In this document: positions 12,501 to 26,800 of the stretch, piece after piece
Layout: the number at the start of each line of letters is the position of its first letter
Position numbering within the stretch: position 1 is the stretch's first letter
DNA from: Tanytarsus gracilentus
Lineage: Eukaryota; Arthropoda; Insecta; Diptera; Chironomidae
DNA length: 64,000 nt
Direction of reading: 5' to 3'
NCBI GenBank assembly: GCA_038502055.1
Contig: JAXRKN010000032.1
Coordinates: 744,001-808,000, forward strand
Program-made: the position numbers and the translations under genes
The notes under the pieces: generated by a model
The model's database searches: none
Seen by the model: the letters and a program-made list of their open reading frames with translations, nothing else
Told to the model about the DNA's origin: nothing

Positions 12501-14696
12501 GTCGACAGCGAGAGGCTGGGAATGAAATTTTTACTATTTATTAGTTATAAAATAAAATAATTCAATTGAAAAATTATTTCAAATTTACCTATGTCTCGGT
12601 GCTGGTTCGGGTGTTAGAGGATGTTGAAGCTTCTCAAACTTTTCCATCTTTTCTTGTGCTTCGTGGGCTTTATTCAAGTGATTTAGGCTTCGAAATTTCG
12701 GATTAAGTGCTGGATAGCTGCGAGACTCTTTAATTTGTACAGTATTCGTTTTGACAGCAAATTTATTTTTCGCTTGAGCAATTTCTTTAAAACTTTTGAT
12801 CGGCTCATCGTCGCCATAAGGCTCCTCCTTAAAGCTTTTAAGAATGTCCATTTCAGTTACCGTGGATGGAGGTTCAGGAGCTCTTGTCTTTTTATTTGCC
12901 GATGAGTGCAACTTTGAGTCAAGTGCATCATTTCGCTCTTTATTAATCACTTGTTGAAGTTGCATAATAATTTCTGCATTGCGTTTTTGAAATGGCTTAA
13001 CAACGTTAACGCTGACCGGCTTAGTGGGTACTTGAGGCTTGCCACTTGTTGTTGAGTGTAGGAAAGATTTTCGAGCATCGTGTTGATTTTGTGTGGGCTG
13101 TGGACTCGAAGGAAGTAAGGGCGCTGGAGATGTTTCAGAGCTTCCATCGGGATCGCTTCGTCCATCTGGTTCACCAGCAAGCTCACGTTTGTTAGCATTC
13201 GCCAATGCCTTATTGATCTCATTTGCAACCTGAATGTCTTCATAATCTGAACTATTGTTACTGTTTACATTTAGCAGTTGAATTTCTTTTCCAATGCCAC
13301 TATCGGATTCACTTCGATTATTATTCGAGAGTTCCTCATCACTTGAACTATCGAAGCTAGAACCTGTCGAATCGAGGGCATCCTCTAGGTGATTTTTGGT
13401 CACAATCAGCCCGTCACTCGTAATTTTACTCGTTACAAAAGTATTATCCATCAAATTATATGACTCAGCACGCTTTTTGATGGCATCGTTGGTGAGAGGT
13501 TGAGGCATGCTGAACATATCGGAGACGATTTGATTAGAAAAGAAACTTGTCTTTTTACTAGACGGCAAATTATCTTTCGATGACTTTTCCAATTCAGTCT
13601 TTTGTGTCTCATCAACTGTGTTCTCGTAACTGTTTCGAGCCTCAACAACATCATCATAATAATTGGACGCTGTTCCACATTCTGCATCACTCTCCGATTC
13701 TGAACTTTTTGAGCTCACATGAATTTTTGGTTTTTCCTTGTCTTTCAAAATTGCATTGCCACGCGTAATTGTTCGCTTTGAATTGCCATTTATTGATGCC
13801 GTTGTTATGTCCGAAGAAATAACTGCCGATGTTACACTATCTTGATTCTTAATTTCGACTTTAATAACATCAGTTTTTTGAGCTGATACTTCTGTCACCA
13901 CTGGTGATTGTGATGATTCGTTAAATACAATCCTCTTGCTCAACAGTGTCTCACTGATCTCCTCTAGAAGGGATTTTTCATTAGTAACTTTGACATCATA
14001 CTCGGGTGATTTGTCTACTTCGTCAGGTGTCGAGGGCATTATTCTTGTCTCTTCCGATTTATGAATTACTGATTTAAGAACGACTCCATTGCTTTTCGTT
14101 TCTGATTTAGATTTAAGTTCCGATTTCTTTAACGGTGCTGCTTTTGTTGAATTTTTGTTGTTGCTGCTGTTACCGAATGGTGTAATAGAAATTTTAAGCG
14201 TTTGCTTATTTCCCGAAGAGTCTTTTTGCGGAGCTCCAAGCTTTAGAGCAGCAAAAGATTTCTTGATATTTGCAGTTGGATCGCCAAGCAAATTTCCATT
14301 GTTCATATTAAACTCGGTGTTGTTTTTTGTTAATCTCTGTAGGTCCTCATCATCTTCGTACACCAATAATTCCTCGGAATTAATAGTATCGGGTGTGTCG
14401 TCTTCATCGTCATCATCGCTATTGCCCGATGCTGAATCTCCACCAAAGCCTATGACCTCGCTCACTTCCTGTGGAAAGTTAACGGACTTCTTCTTACTCT
14501 TCTTATTCGCTGGCAAACTAATTTTTATAATACTCTTGGCGGGAGGTTTGGACAATCGTGGTGGTGTTGTGGCAATTGGTTTAATTTTCTGCAAAACTGC
14601 CGCATGCTCCTCTCTCGATTTGAAGCAATTCGAGCACAGATCTTTTTTCCATGCATTTTGAACAAAGCGCGGACATTGTGGAATGCTTGTGGCCAT
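9593..14696 (-). CDS. PEAK/PRAGMIN-family pseudokinase scaffold
   Basis: This appears to be an arthropod member of the PEAK family (PRAG1, PEAK1, PEAK3): catalytically dead kinases that scaffold Src-family/CSK and Rho signalling at the cytoskeleton. Eight coding exons (12589-14696, 11323-12515, 11130-11260, 10931-11071, 10544-10862, 10097-10484, 9892-10044, 9593-9836) give 1558 residues. The N-terminus (CPRFVQNAWKKDLCSNCF) matches the Cys motif at the start of human PRAG1. A long Ser/Asn/Pro-rich disordered region follows, then EIYSPYSFYG near residue 1116, a possible phosphotyrosine docking site. The C-terminal third is a degenerate kinase fold: the helix GLKNMQSKGI is followed by EEMP where HRD belongs, and no DFG is seen. 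The final exon (VLWGPSD, then WLDLARATVLHGLV) matches the C-terminal helical dimerisation segment. I chose the ATG at 14696 because PRAG1 starts just before its Cys motif; an in-frame ATG at 14780 is an alternative. Confidence 0.85.
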
Positions 14697-17600
14697 TATT
14701 TTTTTTGAGATACCCACTGATGAGTCAATTATACAGCTATAAATTGTTTTTGTCCTCTTTTGTGCATTAATCCATCCCAAAAATGTCTAATCGAGCTGAA
14801 ATTTGGATATAATAATGATAATTAGAATATTATGAATGAAAAAAAGTTTACAAAAATACACACACGTAAAATTACATAAATTTTCATCTTCTTCTTATGT
14901 TTAGATCTCCAAAAAAGAGCGTTTAAAGCGGAGGAGATCGACTGACCTCATTAAATTTCGTAACAAATATTGTTTGTTTTTTTCTTCTTTCTTGCACATT
15001 TCTTTGCCTCGAAAAGTTAATAGTACAATTCGAGTGAGAAAATTCTTTTCAACTTTTTTGTTTTTACGCTAACGTATGCTAGCGATAAATCCCCAGGTCA
15101 AGAGAACAATAGAGGAAAAAATTAACATAGTCGAAAGTAATACTTTGCATATCGGCAAGATCTTAAAATGCTCCGTGGAACTGCGAAATTGATGGATGCA
15201 GTGGATGCACTTAAGGCAAACACACTTCGTTACATCATAAACTTTTAACGCGCTCTGATTCATTCATTTTTCACCATCAGCAGCACCAAAGATCGAAAAA
15301 GTTTACTTTTAACAAGTAATTACAGCTCGAAAAGGTTAGCGGGAGGAGTCGTCTATTACCTAAATGTGAACGCATGACTATAAAGAGGTGATAGAAATGT
15401 TTTAAAGTCGTCGCTTCTTAAGATGGCACATTCGTGTTGAGACATAATTGAAAAGCGATAACTTGTTGCCTATTGACCATCAACGAGCATGCCAACGACT
15501 TTAAGAAGGAGAAATGTGAAAGTTTTATTGTTGTTCATTTTACAAGCAATATATTGGCGTTTAATAAACAAGTGTGTGCTGTTAATTAGACAATCATGAA
15601 ATATTTTTGTGTCGTGCCACAAGTTTAAGTTTTAATGCACGTAAGCGTCATCGATTCGGCCACTCCAATTCGACATAGAGAAAGGAATACTCCAAAAGTT
15701 TCACGTTTTAATACCATGCATTTAAATAATGTCAATTTAGGTCAATTCATGCATTGCAAAACGCAGCAACATGTGGATATAGAAAGAGAGTGGACATCAT
15801 TGAATTGAAAAATGTGTAGGTCTGAGAGATTCTGATGAGTATAATTTTAATGAAGACAAATGACAACTGCTAAATGCCATCACCGTCGCCACCGACAACG
15901 AAAAGATTTAAATTAAATTTTTTTTTGCAATTTGTTGTGATTTTTCTTGCAAAGCTTTTATTATAAAATGTCAATGGAAAGCAAGATGAATTGAAAGTGT
16001 TTTTTTTTCATTTAATGTGGAAATGAAAATTTCTTAATATGGAAAATTTTTTTATCTCATTCTATCGCATCAACATCTTAAATGAGTGAAAAGTTGATTT
16101 GACGACTTTCCAAAGTAAATTTTATCTTCCATTATAAATGGAGAATTTAGCAATTCAATAATTTTTGTTGCAACTTTTGATGCCTTATAAAAAAAGTTGA
16201 TTGTTACCGCATCCAATAATGGCATTGCGTAAAAAATAAGGAAATGTCTCTCAAATAGAGTCATCGATGATACTCACACTTTATGATACCACTATTTACC
16301 TTTTATAATGTGAATCATCTTTATTTAGAGATCAATTTCAAATATTTCCAGATGCATTAGCATTTTGCTATAGAAAAGTATAGTATTAATGAAGATCATA
16401 ATTTTCATTTAAAGAACCTACTTAAGATTCAATCAAAACTATAATAGTTTTATGTTCCGTGTGATTTTTTATTTGGTTGCATCAGAAAATAGGTTATCAA
16501 TATTTATTCAAATGTAGAAAATTTTATATATTTATCAACTAGTAGGTTTAAATTGACGATTAAATCGTTTTTTTTCTTTAATTTTCTATTCAAACTTCTG
16601 ATATGCATACGATCTAATGCATTCCCTGTCACATTAATGATTTTTTACACTGCGCAGAAAATACAATTCGAAAGTTCAACAAACTATACTTAATGTAAAA
16701 TAGATCTTCTGTTTTACTTTTCCTCATGCTTAGCTTAAAAGAGAAAAGATGCAAAAGAGCAGAATCACATAAATAAAAGAAAATCGGCAGATGCGCTGTT
16801 AAAGTTTAAGTTGAGATCAGTTTTCATTCAGCTCATGACACATCAACGCGATGTGTTTACTCATATTACGCAATTTTTTTATTCATCTCTTTGATTTAAT
16901 TATATTCACTACTTATTGTTATAAATAAATAAAATTTTGTCTATCTGTTCTCGTAATAATTTGATCCATAAAAAAACATTGTAAGCACTCTATTAAAGTT
17001 TGCGAAATTTATGACCTTTCCTTCTAAATAATGAATGAAACTTAAATTGCTTGTATATGTTGATCATGGGAGAAGTTGCACAATAACTTGGCTAAAAAAG
17101 AAGGAAAGACTAACTTGTACGGCAACAGAAAAGTTAAGAGAATTTTAAAACGGCTTCTGAGAGCCGTTGATGATGATGTAAACCTGTTTCTTATTTTATT
17201 CCTTTGCAGAACCCAAAATGGCAAAATATTAACTGTATTCACTTTTTAAGAAAAGTTTTTTTTTGGAAAAGATTTTGAAGTGACAATTTTTGAAAATTTA
17301 AACCATTTTTTCGTTTTCATATTCATAAACTTTCTCATGCATAATTAATTTTTTAAAAAAATATATATGTTGAATTAAGGCGGTGGATGATATCAGTGAA
17401 GTGATTAATGCAACTGTCTTCACGAAGTATGATTTACATAATACGACAAAAACATTATGTAACGATGGTGATTGTACAAAAATATAATTAAGGTTTAATG
17501 ATTTAATTTTGACAGCGCGGTGTTTGGAATAAATATTTCCGTGGCTCAAAGCGCTGCACAAAATTTTCACTTTCATTCAACACTCTGAACCGCAACGGAT

Positions 17601-20025
17601 TTTTAAAAAGAGAGATATACTAGAGAAAAAGAAGAATTAATTTTCATCACTTGTGAGTCTTTTATTAAATAAATGTACATGTTGAGAGAGAGCTTATTGG
17701 ATGCAACATTATTTTTCTTTCACAGCAGTTAGATATATTGAAACAAAAAACCAAAGTCATCATCACAAGAGACTAAACTGACCAGCTAAAATTACGTGAC
17801 GAGTGAGCGTTAAGAAAAAGCTTTTTTCATTGACTCATTTCCTCACCTCGAAAATCTCGAGACAAAACAATTTTCGCTGTTAAATGTGATTGCAGCGTTA
17901 GAAATTTGACAAAATACAACCACAAACAGCCACTGAAAGTATTTGCTGAACTCAAAGTGGTCAGCAAAGCGAAAATTCAAAAACGATTGCATTTCACATT
18001 TTAAGCTGTGTTTTTTGCATTAGTATATTTTCATTGAAATAAATAAAATAGAATGAGGGAAAAAAGTTGGGAGAATAAATTTTTGGTTGAGATTCAACTT
18101 GACGCCTTTTCGTGATCATGTTACGGCTACGCATGCGAGAATTTAAACGTTTAAGGAAGTTGTCATAATTTTTTATCCGAATCGATCGATTGCCGAACTC
18201 TTTTTTTGGCTTATGGGTTTGATTTACATTCGATGTGAAGCCATAAGAGGATGCCAAGAATTTCAAGGCTAAAATCGTGATCAGAAAGTAAATTGCGTTA
18301 CACTTTCATTATCAGAAAACAGACTTTTTTTTGTATGGCAACCTTCAATGTACGCTCTATGAATCCAGAACAAGTTCAATGTTTAAATGCAAATTCACGA
18401 CCACTAACAGACATTTGATACCAAATATATTTATAAGAATTAATACAAAAAACTTTTAATCGCGATTAAACTCACTCAGCGAACAATCCCGATACCAAAC
18501 TAATTAAATTTGAGTTCTTGAACTTTTTAAAGAACACAACAAGAACAAGCATGGTAAAAAAACTATACATTTGAGAGAATGAACAAAAAACAATTTAATT
18601 TCCAGTTTAATATGTGATTTCAACTAATTTATCTGTTTACCTCAAGCATGAATCAAAATTTATTAGATCACTTCATTATTTTTCATACATTTTTATAACG
18701 AAGAGAGAAAAATGCTTGAATGCAAGTAGAATATTTGCATTTTAGTAGTTGCTGTGCATTTTTGTCAAATAAAATATTAAAAGGTCAAAATAATTTAGCA
18801 TATACTTTATTCTCGATACATACCGTAAAATAAATATAGGTAGGAAAATATAAAGTATTTAAATAAAATCAATGACATTGGCAATCATACATAAGGTGCA
18901 GAAATCATCAAACAGTTCAGTGAACTAATATTTATTTCTTTAACCACAGTTATTGTGCAATAATTCACTTAATTTTGTTCAATTGCTGACCTTTCACGGC
19001 TCAAAAAGTTCTTTTATGTAACTCGAAATTATATAAATTTAGTTTTCAAAGGAGCACACAAATTGAGTGCGAAGCTTTGTTGTTTGCATCATAAAAAGAT
19101 GAGGACGCTACGAACTAAGCACAGCTCTTTTATTATTTCTGATGTGAATAAAAATTTTGCATAAACTCTCTCATTGATTGATTAATGAGTCTCGACTGAA
19201 TGGAATTACAGTTTATTTCAAACTTTTTTAAAGTTAGAGCAAAAAATAATTTTTAATTTTTATGGTCGTCGATTAATTGCCATTTTTTTGCAATCTGATT
19301 AGCACTAGAATCGATTCGGCTGTTAGCCTTGAAATCAGCATTGCTTGTAGTTAAGTGACCAGTCTCACGGTTCTTATCGATTTTACACTGCATGCCGGAA
19401 TTTTTCAAGGAGCTCAGCATGAAATAAAAAATTGTAAATGTTGAATTTCATGCTCTACTTTTGGGAATTAAACTGTCAACAATGCTTTTAAACTTGACAA
19501 TACCAAGAAATAAGATCAATCAACACGCTACAAGTTTGAGAGATGTGGTGAGTGATTTTTAGTACAAAAAGAACATTTCTACATGCTCGCATATTTCATG
19601 CTCATGCACTGAATAAATGTTTTATTTCCATTTTCTTACGACAAAGATAGCAATATCATTATTTAACAAAATGGTAATTTTACATTCAGACACATGTTGC
19701 GCATAAAAAAATGCTGCTTTCAATGTTTAATATATTTCATAAAATATAATCGAATTGGAGATGCTTTTTAACTTCTGACTCATTACATTTATTTCACATA
19801 CAATAATTTTAAAACTTGTTACTTTATTATGCAAATGTCACACTCTCCATGTTCCCACTGTATGCATCTAATGATCAGTTTCCGTACATAGCGAACAACG
19901 TTTTCATGATGGGATGGGAAATTATGTAAATGATTAATTCTTTTTTACAAATGGACAGCGTAATAATTGATGATCGATAGATATCATTTAAGATAACTTT
20001 ATAAGAGAAAAAATTTTCAAAATCC
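14697..20025. other. Gene desert, left part
   Basis: About 5.3 kb of AT-rich sequence upstream of the pseudokinase gene with no convincing conserved exon. It may contain 5' UTR exons or enhancers of that gene. A small minus-strand frame at 17994-18290, with a hydrophobic start and several dibasic sites, is discussed as a finding but lacks an in-frame ATG. Confidence 0.5.
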
Positions 20026-20860
20026 ACACGTGGGTGTTGCCGCGTAACCCACTTGTAACAGATAGTGTTTGAAAATCAGTGATAAAAAATAGTTTAAGTC
20101 AATCCGGCACTTTGCTGTCCGTGGCAGTCCTGTTCGACAATTTTTCAAAAATCGTCTATGTCATTCGATTCCTGGTCCAATTACGAGTTCAACGATACCC
20201 ATGAAGTCATAGTTCTGAAAAATGAATTTTGGCTGTCCGTGGCACTACTGGCCGTCCATGATGGACATTCATCAAAAATCATCAATGCCATTCAGTTCCT
20301 GGTTAATTACGAGTTAACGAGATAATGAGCCATAGTTTGAAAAATGAATTTTGGCTGTCCGTGGACTGCTGGCGGCCATGATGGACATTCCTCAAAAATA
20401 TTATATCAATCGATTCCTGGTCCAATCACGAGTTCAACGATACCCATGAAACCATAGTTCTGAAAAATGGACATTTTGGCTGTCTGTGGCACGACCATAG
20501 GTCATGACTCAAAAAATATGTATGTCAATCGATTCCTGGTCAAGTTACGAATCAATGCATCATTTCTGGTCAAATCACGAGTTCAACGCTACCCATGAAG
20601 CATATAAGAAAAAATTTGTATGAAAAATGGACGTTATGGCCGTCCATGGCCGACCATAGGTCATGACTAAAAAATGTAGTGCCTATATAGACCCTAAGAG
20701 CTACCATCTGGCGAAAACTAGAAGTCTCTAGCTGGTCCAGGGACCGAGATCTCGCTTGTGCAGACGGACGGACGGACGGACGGACGGACTGACGGACGGA
20801 CGGACGGACGGACGGAATCACGAGCATATAAGCGTTACACCACTTTGTGGGTTACGCTAA
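20026..20860. mobile_element. Structured repeat element with hairpin ends and internal tandem units
   Basis: Both ends carry the same motif in opposite orientation: GCGTAACCCAC near 20042 on the plus strand, and its complement GTGGGTTACGC near 20847-20857. Each end can fold into a short hairpin. Inside are five degenerate tandem units marked by GGCTGTCCGTGGC-like anchors at about 20114, 20231, 20353, 20478 and 20638, each with a GATTCCTGGTC block. After these comes a GACG microsatellite. No coding capacity is seen, so this looks like a non-autonomous or foldback-type element. A related end motif recurs alone at 35317. No target-site duplication was identified. Confidence 0.6.
20763..20815 (+). 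repeat. GACG tetranucleotide microsatellite
   Basis: About 13 units of GACG, with one interruption (GACT) near the middle, inside the right part of the structured repeat element. Confidence 0.95.
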
Positions 20861-23800
20861 AAAACTTTGCGAGATAGAAAATAACAGGTGGTGGTGATTA
20901 AAATCACAGTAAAAGAGCACAAAGAACGTGGCAAAGTAAAAAGTTCAATAAAAGATTTTGGTTCATTGAACTTTTTCTTCTTCTTTATGCTATTCGTTTT
21001 CGAGAAATTTTAAGAGCAGACATTTAGAGTGATTATAGTGAAAACATTATATCTGACTCATGGACACTCTTTGTACTTGCTGTGGTCAATGAAGCGTAGT
21101 AGATGTGAAAATTTTGACATATGATGGGGGAATATGCCAGTCAGAATGCTCTACTTGGCACTGAAAACAGGAAATTTGTTTCGATTCCAATTTATTTTCC
21201 TACACTCATCATTCTCTGTGTTCTCTCAACTCATTCACTTAACCGATTATGTGTTGCCTCGTAATTTTTTCTGCAGATTATTTTTATATCGCTTTCACAT
21301 GTTACAGATTGAATGTTTGAGTTACGAGGAAAAGAAGTTTTTTCACTTGAATAAAATTTTACACGTACGAAAAAATTGTGCAAAAAGTGATAACCTACTT
21401 CTCTGAAAGTGGTGTGAAAATATTTCTTCTCACTTTTCCATCTCGCAAATCAAATGGATTTTAAAAAGAAGATTACGTGTCGCCGATTAAGTTGGCATTT
21501 TTTTTTTAAATAAATTTTTTGTGATTCACTATGACTTGCTCATAGTTAATTTACTCATATGAAACTTTTCATCAGAAATTGTAAAGTTAAACGTTTCCTA
21601 ACTCGACAATTGTATAATTTTAAATCACAAAAAGCTCACACATGTGATAATTTGCTTGATTGCGACCAATAGCACTGGAGACAAGCGGGTGTGGTAAGAT
21701 AATAATTAGCCATATTTACACCACAGCTTTCAATTTTTTTAAACAGCATTCGTGCATAAATTAATCTTCATTCGTAATTAATGCGTTCAAATTAGTACAT
21801 GCATGTGGTCATAAATTATGAGTTTCTCATTTTTCTTCTTGATTTAAAAATTTTATAAATACGAAAGAAAGTCCAAAAAATAAGTTCCAACTGTTAAATA
21901 CCGTGCCATGATAGTATTTCATTTATGATGGAAATTTCTTTGGCACTTGTGCGCGCAAGGTGGTAAAAGAAATTATTAGAGAGGTTAATCTTCGGAGTAC
22001 TTACATTATAAATTAACAACTTTTGACTTGATGGTGAGAAAGGAATTTACACCAACTTGCAGAGACTGAAGTTTCAGTTAATACTTTGGAATTTCATAAG
22101 AAAAATACATTTGTAATTTGATCCGCAAGAAAGAAGTAAAAGAATTGCCAATTAGCAATGCATTAATTTGAGCGATTGAAAAATTAAATAATTCTTAGAA
22201 AAAACTCGCGAGAAATGAAACGTATACTTTGGTTATAAGAGACGAAAGAGATTCAAATTTGGTTCATGAGTCATCGTTGCTCTTGAATCAGCTCAAGTTA
22301 TAGCCAAAGAGGTTTTTTTCTTCTACGATTCACTATTTTAATCTTTTCGATTCAAGGCCCCGCTCATAAATACGGTGGTGATGATGAAAGTAAATATTGA
22401 GTAACCAGCGATGAGATTCTTTCTTCAAGAGGAAATAAATAAGATTTTCATCTTGATGTGTAACTTAATATTTTCTTGAAAACGATTCTCTAAAAATCGT
22501 GGATAAGCTACCGTCATTTTTATTTGAGTTATTGCATAAATGAAGATTCTACTTCTTAAGCTAAAAGTTCCGTTGATGCTCAACAATGGGAATAATTAGA
22601 AATTTTTTAACAAAGATCTGATTACCTACTTTAAAATTTCAGTAAGTATTTTTGACTTGCAAAAATCTTGTCGAAGCACTTATTATTTGAAAATGATGGC
22701 AAAAAAATCCATTATCATTAATCAACTTCCTCAATTAATACACGGTACTTTATTGTATTCGACGATCAAATTCAGTAGCTATGAGCATTATGCAAAAATA
22801 TTTATACATTTCACCACCATCCACTTTTCTGACAAACACTTTCATTCAAAAAACAATTGCTGTAGCGATCATCCATTTTTAATATATAATTTTTTAAGTA
22901 AAGTAACTTGTTGAGAATTAATTCATTTTGTTTTTCATTCAAGATTTGTAACACTCATTAAGACTTTTAGATTAATTTTTAATACATGAATAAACAGTTA
23001 CGATTTTTTTATATTGAAAAATAAATTATATAAGGAGGATTCAAAGTCGAGACGCAAATAAGCAGAAGCTGGGAGAGCTTTATCGGACATCTCAGCCTAA
23101 CTATGGAGATGCTTCTATTAAGCAAGCAGAAGAAATAAACGACAAGATATCTGAGCTTTGCAATTTTTCGGTGAAGACTTTACAAAAGCTTTGATGTTTA
23201 TTTTTGTCGTCACCAAGCAAATTCAATTAGACTCTTTTATGAAATTTATTAGAGTATCGGTATTAATTTAATTCTATTAAATCGTGATTAATCCATTAGA
23301 TTGTTCAGAATTTTTTAAATGTCCGAGTGAATAGCAAAGTGTTTAGATGTCGAAGAAAGTAGCGATGTATGTATCAAAATAAAATTAAAGGTTTCATATT
23401 TGTCATAATTCGACAACGCGAGTTATCGTGATAATTTCCGTCAACGATTTTAACTATTTTAATGATTGTTCGCTTAAGTAATGAAAGACCGTTTTTAAGC
23501 TATCAAGTACTTGCTTCATCAGTAGATCTCTAAATGAATGGGCTATTAAGAAAACGATTCATTTGGCAAAGCAAGCAGTTATCTCTTAAAAGAAATGCCA
23601 AAGATAAAGTAACTGTATTATTTTTTATCTCTTTAGAACAACTCGAATTGTTGCTTTCTTCAATCATCTGTAAATATTTTTAAAAATATTTTTGAACAAT
23701 TTTGATTTTTTTCCTCTTTCATCAACAAGGCGAGGAACAAGTTAAAAACGAGTCGAACAACAAAGAAAAATTTCACTTATGATGATGTATATGAAGAAGG

Positions 23801-26800
23801 TTTAGTTGTAATTTTCATTTTTCTCAATTTCTTTGTCACGAGTAAGGCTTGCAATCACTGAATACATTGCTAAAATGCGCAATGAGGATGGATCGAAGTT
23901 ATTGAAAGTTGTTTTCTTACTTTTCCTCGTTGCCTTTTCAAAAACGGGCCTTTTTTAGCTAACTCTTAATCAAACTTTCTTTCCTTATGTTATAATTATA
24001 CAATTTATAAAGCTTCATGGACATGAAATTCGATTGGTGCTGAGCCAAGTACTTTTTTTGAATAGAATTGAAAGTTCTTTTGAATGTCAGTCAGTGTAAC
24101 GCTTTAATGTAAAGTCTTATAAATTTTTAAAATGGAACAGAAATATAGAGCAGCAGCATTGCAACAATCGGAATTTTAATTTCATGGAGAGAAAAAATTC
24201 TGCTATGGGTGAAAAGAATGAATGGACATGGTCTGATAAAAACCCAGATTTAAAAAAAAACATCTCGCAAAAAGAAAGCTCACCAGAATTGATAATTTTT
24301 TAGACGTAAATAAGGCAATTAGTAATATAATAATTTTTGATATATTTCATGTTCATTAGACCGAGTCTGGCGCACAAGTTACTGATATAAACGGTATATG
24401 TATGTGTGTTTAAAGTCGGCGAGGCTAAAAGTTAAAGGAGAAAACTTTCTTTTCTCTCTCGCATAAAAAATACGATCATCGTCCAATCAATCAACGTGGA
24501 GAAATCTTTTTGAATTATTCAACATGCGATAAAAAATATATTTTTCTTCTTTACACTCACATTCGATTGCTCTTATCATTTCTCAAGATGATGAACATCA
24601 AAAGTAATAATATTGAATAACACTCATCTAATATAACAACTTTACCGCATTGCTATAACGATCAATTGTTTTGAAATTACATGACGCAATATTGATCGCG
24701 ATGATTGTGTGCATCGTATAGGTATTCTTTCCATCCCATGATCGAGTACTCAAGGGAATTATCTTTTAAAGCTACTACTGAGACACAGATAGAAAAGTTT
24801 CAGTAATTTTAATTTTATCACTTTCATCACAAAACATCATCTTTTTACGATTTCTAAAAGCTTGAAGCGACATTAATGCTTAGTGTGAAAATTTTCGCTC
24901 TTCGGATAAAACAATTGAAGACGATGATGGCCCACTTTTTCGAGAGGAACTTGAAATTAATTAAAGTGTAATTATGAATGGAAATTGAAAAAGCCTGCCA
25001 TGTTGCCATACTTTCAGCATATTTTTAAAAATGAATGCTTTAACATAGAGAATTCATTGAATGCAAAGTGCACATGTACATGTTCAACAAAATAACTCGC
25101 AAGTTGTGCATGTTGTTGTTGTTGTCGGTATCAGTTTTGACAATCGCGAGACTCATTTTAGGTTTTAATTCTCATGATCTTGACATTAAAGGCGCATTCT
25201 GAACAGAGCGTGCACGAAAATGAAAAAATAATTCTTCTTAATGAAGCATGCATTCCACATCTGAATGCATCGTCACTCTAATTTAATTTACTTTATATTT
25301 ATCACTTCATTTCCATGTTGATGCTGTATTAAGAGTAAACTTTTCTAAAAATAAATCGATGGGGTGATGATGAAGGGAGAACATAATTGACGAATGAACA
25401 AATTAATATTTCACAAAATATTGTAATGGAAATATAACAATAACCAATTAAGAAATTTTAAAGGCCAAACATGAGAGCATGAAGCTGTCAAGAGTAATAC
25501 ATGAAAGTTCAATTTAGTTTTCATTATTATGAAAACTTAAAAAGTATTCGTGTGTCAGATATTAAACGATCGTTTTATAAATGAAATTGCATGCTCGCTT
25601 TATATCAATCGTACTAAGTGAGGAAAATGTGTTATGGATGAACAACAGTTATGAGCTCAATTTTCTCTCCTATCACTCGCCGATCTTTCACAGATTTATT
25701 CACTCTTTCTGTGCAGTGTACCATACAGAAAGAGAGAACGATAGACTGGAATACTGTGCCAATTTTACAACTTAAGTGATTGCAAGAAGAATTTCACGAC
25801 AATATCGGGAACGATTGCATCCAGTTTTTATTTAGAATTTGAGCTCACATCATTCTTAAATTACTGGTCATTAAATTAAAAAAGCTATTTTATTCAAATG
25901 TCTCACCGAGAGACGAGTCTTGCTTATGAAAAAAACGGTAAAATTATGGAAAGTAAACGAAGTAAAAAGTGTTTTTTCTAAAGCTAAATTTACTTTCAAT
26001 AACCTCCTTATTAATCAGACATACAACACAAGGACTTCTTGCTGTGCAAAATGTGCAGTGTAAATAAAATCACTTGCCCTAATGAATAATAAGAAAGAGA
26101 AAACCGGTTTTAAGAAGCACTAAATGTGAACTCCTTCCTTTCATTTTTCGCTAACATGTATTTATGTCTTCTTTTTTTTCGCAAAATGAATGACTTCAAA
26201 TAAGAAGCATAGAAGGCAGCATCATTTGAACTTTGTTGTTGTTGTACTTATAAAGTTAAAAATATACATAATTCTCAAAAGTTGTATGCGCTTGAGTTGT
26301 TAGTTCTTTATAATGTCAATATTGCATATACAGTCAAAGAGGACTTGAAAATAAATATGAACAACAATTGAAGAACAAAAGGGCACGATGATGTCAATGT
26401 GGACAGATAAATTAAGAAATTCAAAGCTGGTTTGTCACTTTTTTTTGTGCAATACTATAGAGGCAAGAAAGAAAGGAACTTCCTGGTAAACGGATCTGTT
26501 ACTTGATCTTTTTTAGACCAGCAATTATAAAAAAATCTCCTTGAGTTGTGCGTATTTTTTTGCTCAAAACTCTAATTTTTTGTACCTACCAAATACTTGA
26601 TGCAATGTGTAATCCACAAAAAAGTCACCAATAGATTCGTTTCGATTATGAAATATCTTCAACGGCACTAATAAATAAATTTTTTTTAAATACTCTGCTC
26701 TTTCTTGATGTTTTGATTACTCTTTTAATGAGCACGTGAATATTTTATATCACTTTTAACACAAACTTTCATTAATTTTGATATTTTTTAGTTTATTTTT

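Noticed and set aside
14089..14661. A 190-codon plus-strand frame
   Set aside because: Antisense to the Ser/Asp-rich first exon of the pseudokinase gene; long Ser/Leu runs are the complement of acidic and Ser codons.
15069..15263. 64-codon minus-strand frame with a hydrophobic segment
   Set aside because: Too short, no conserved motif and no nearby splice or promoter signal; expected by chance in a 12-kb desert.
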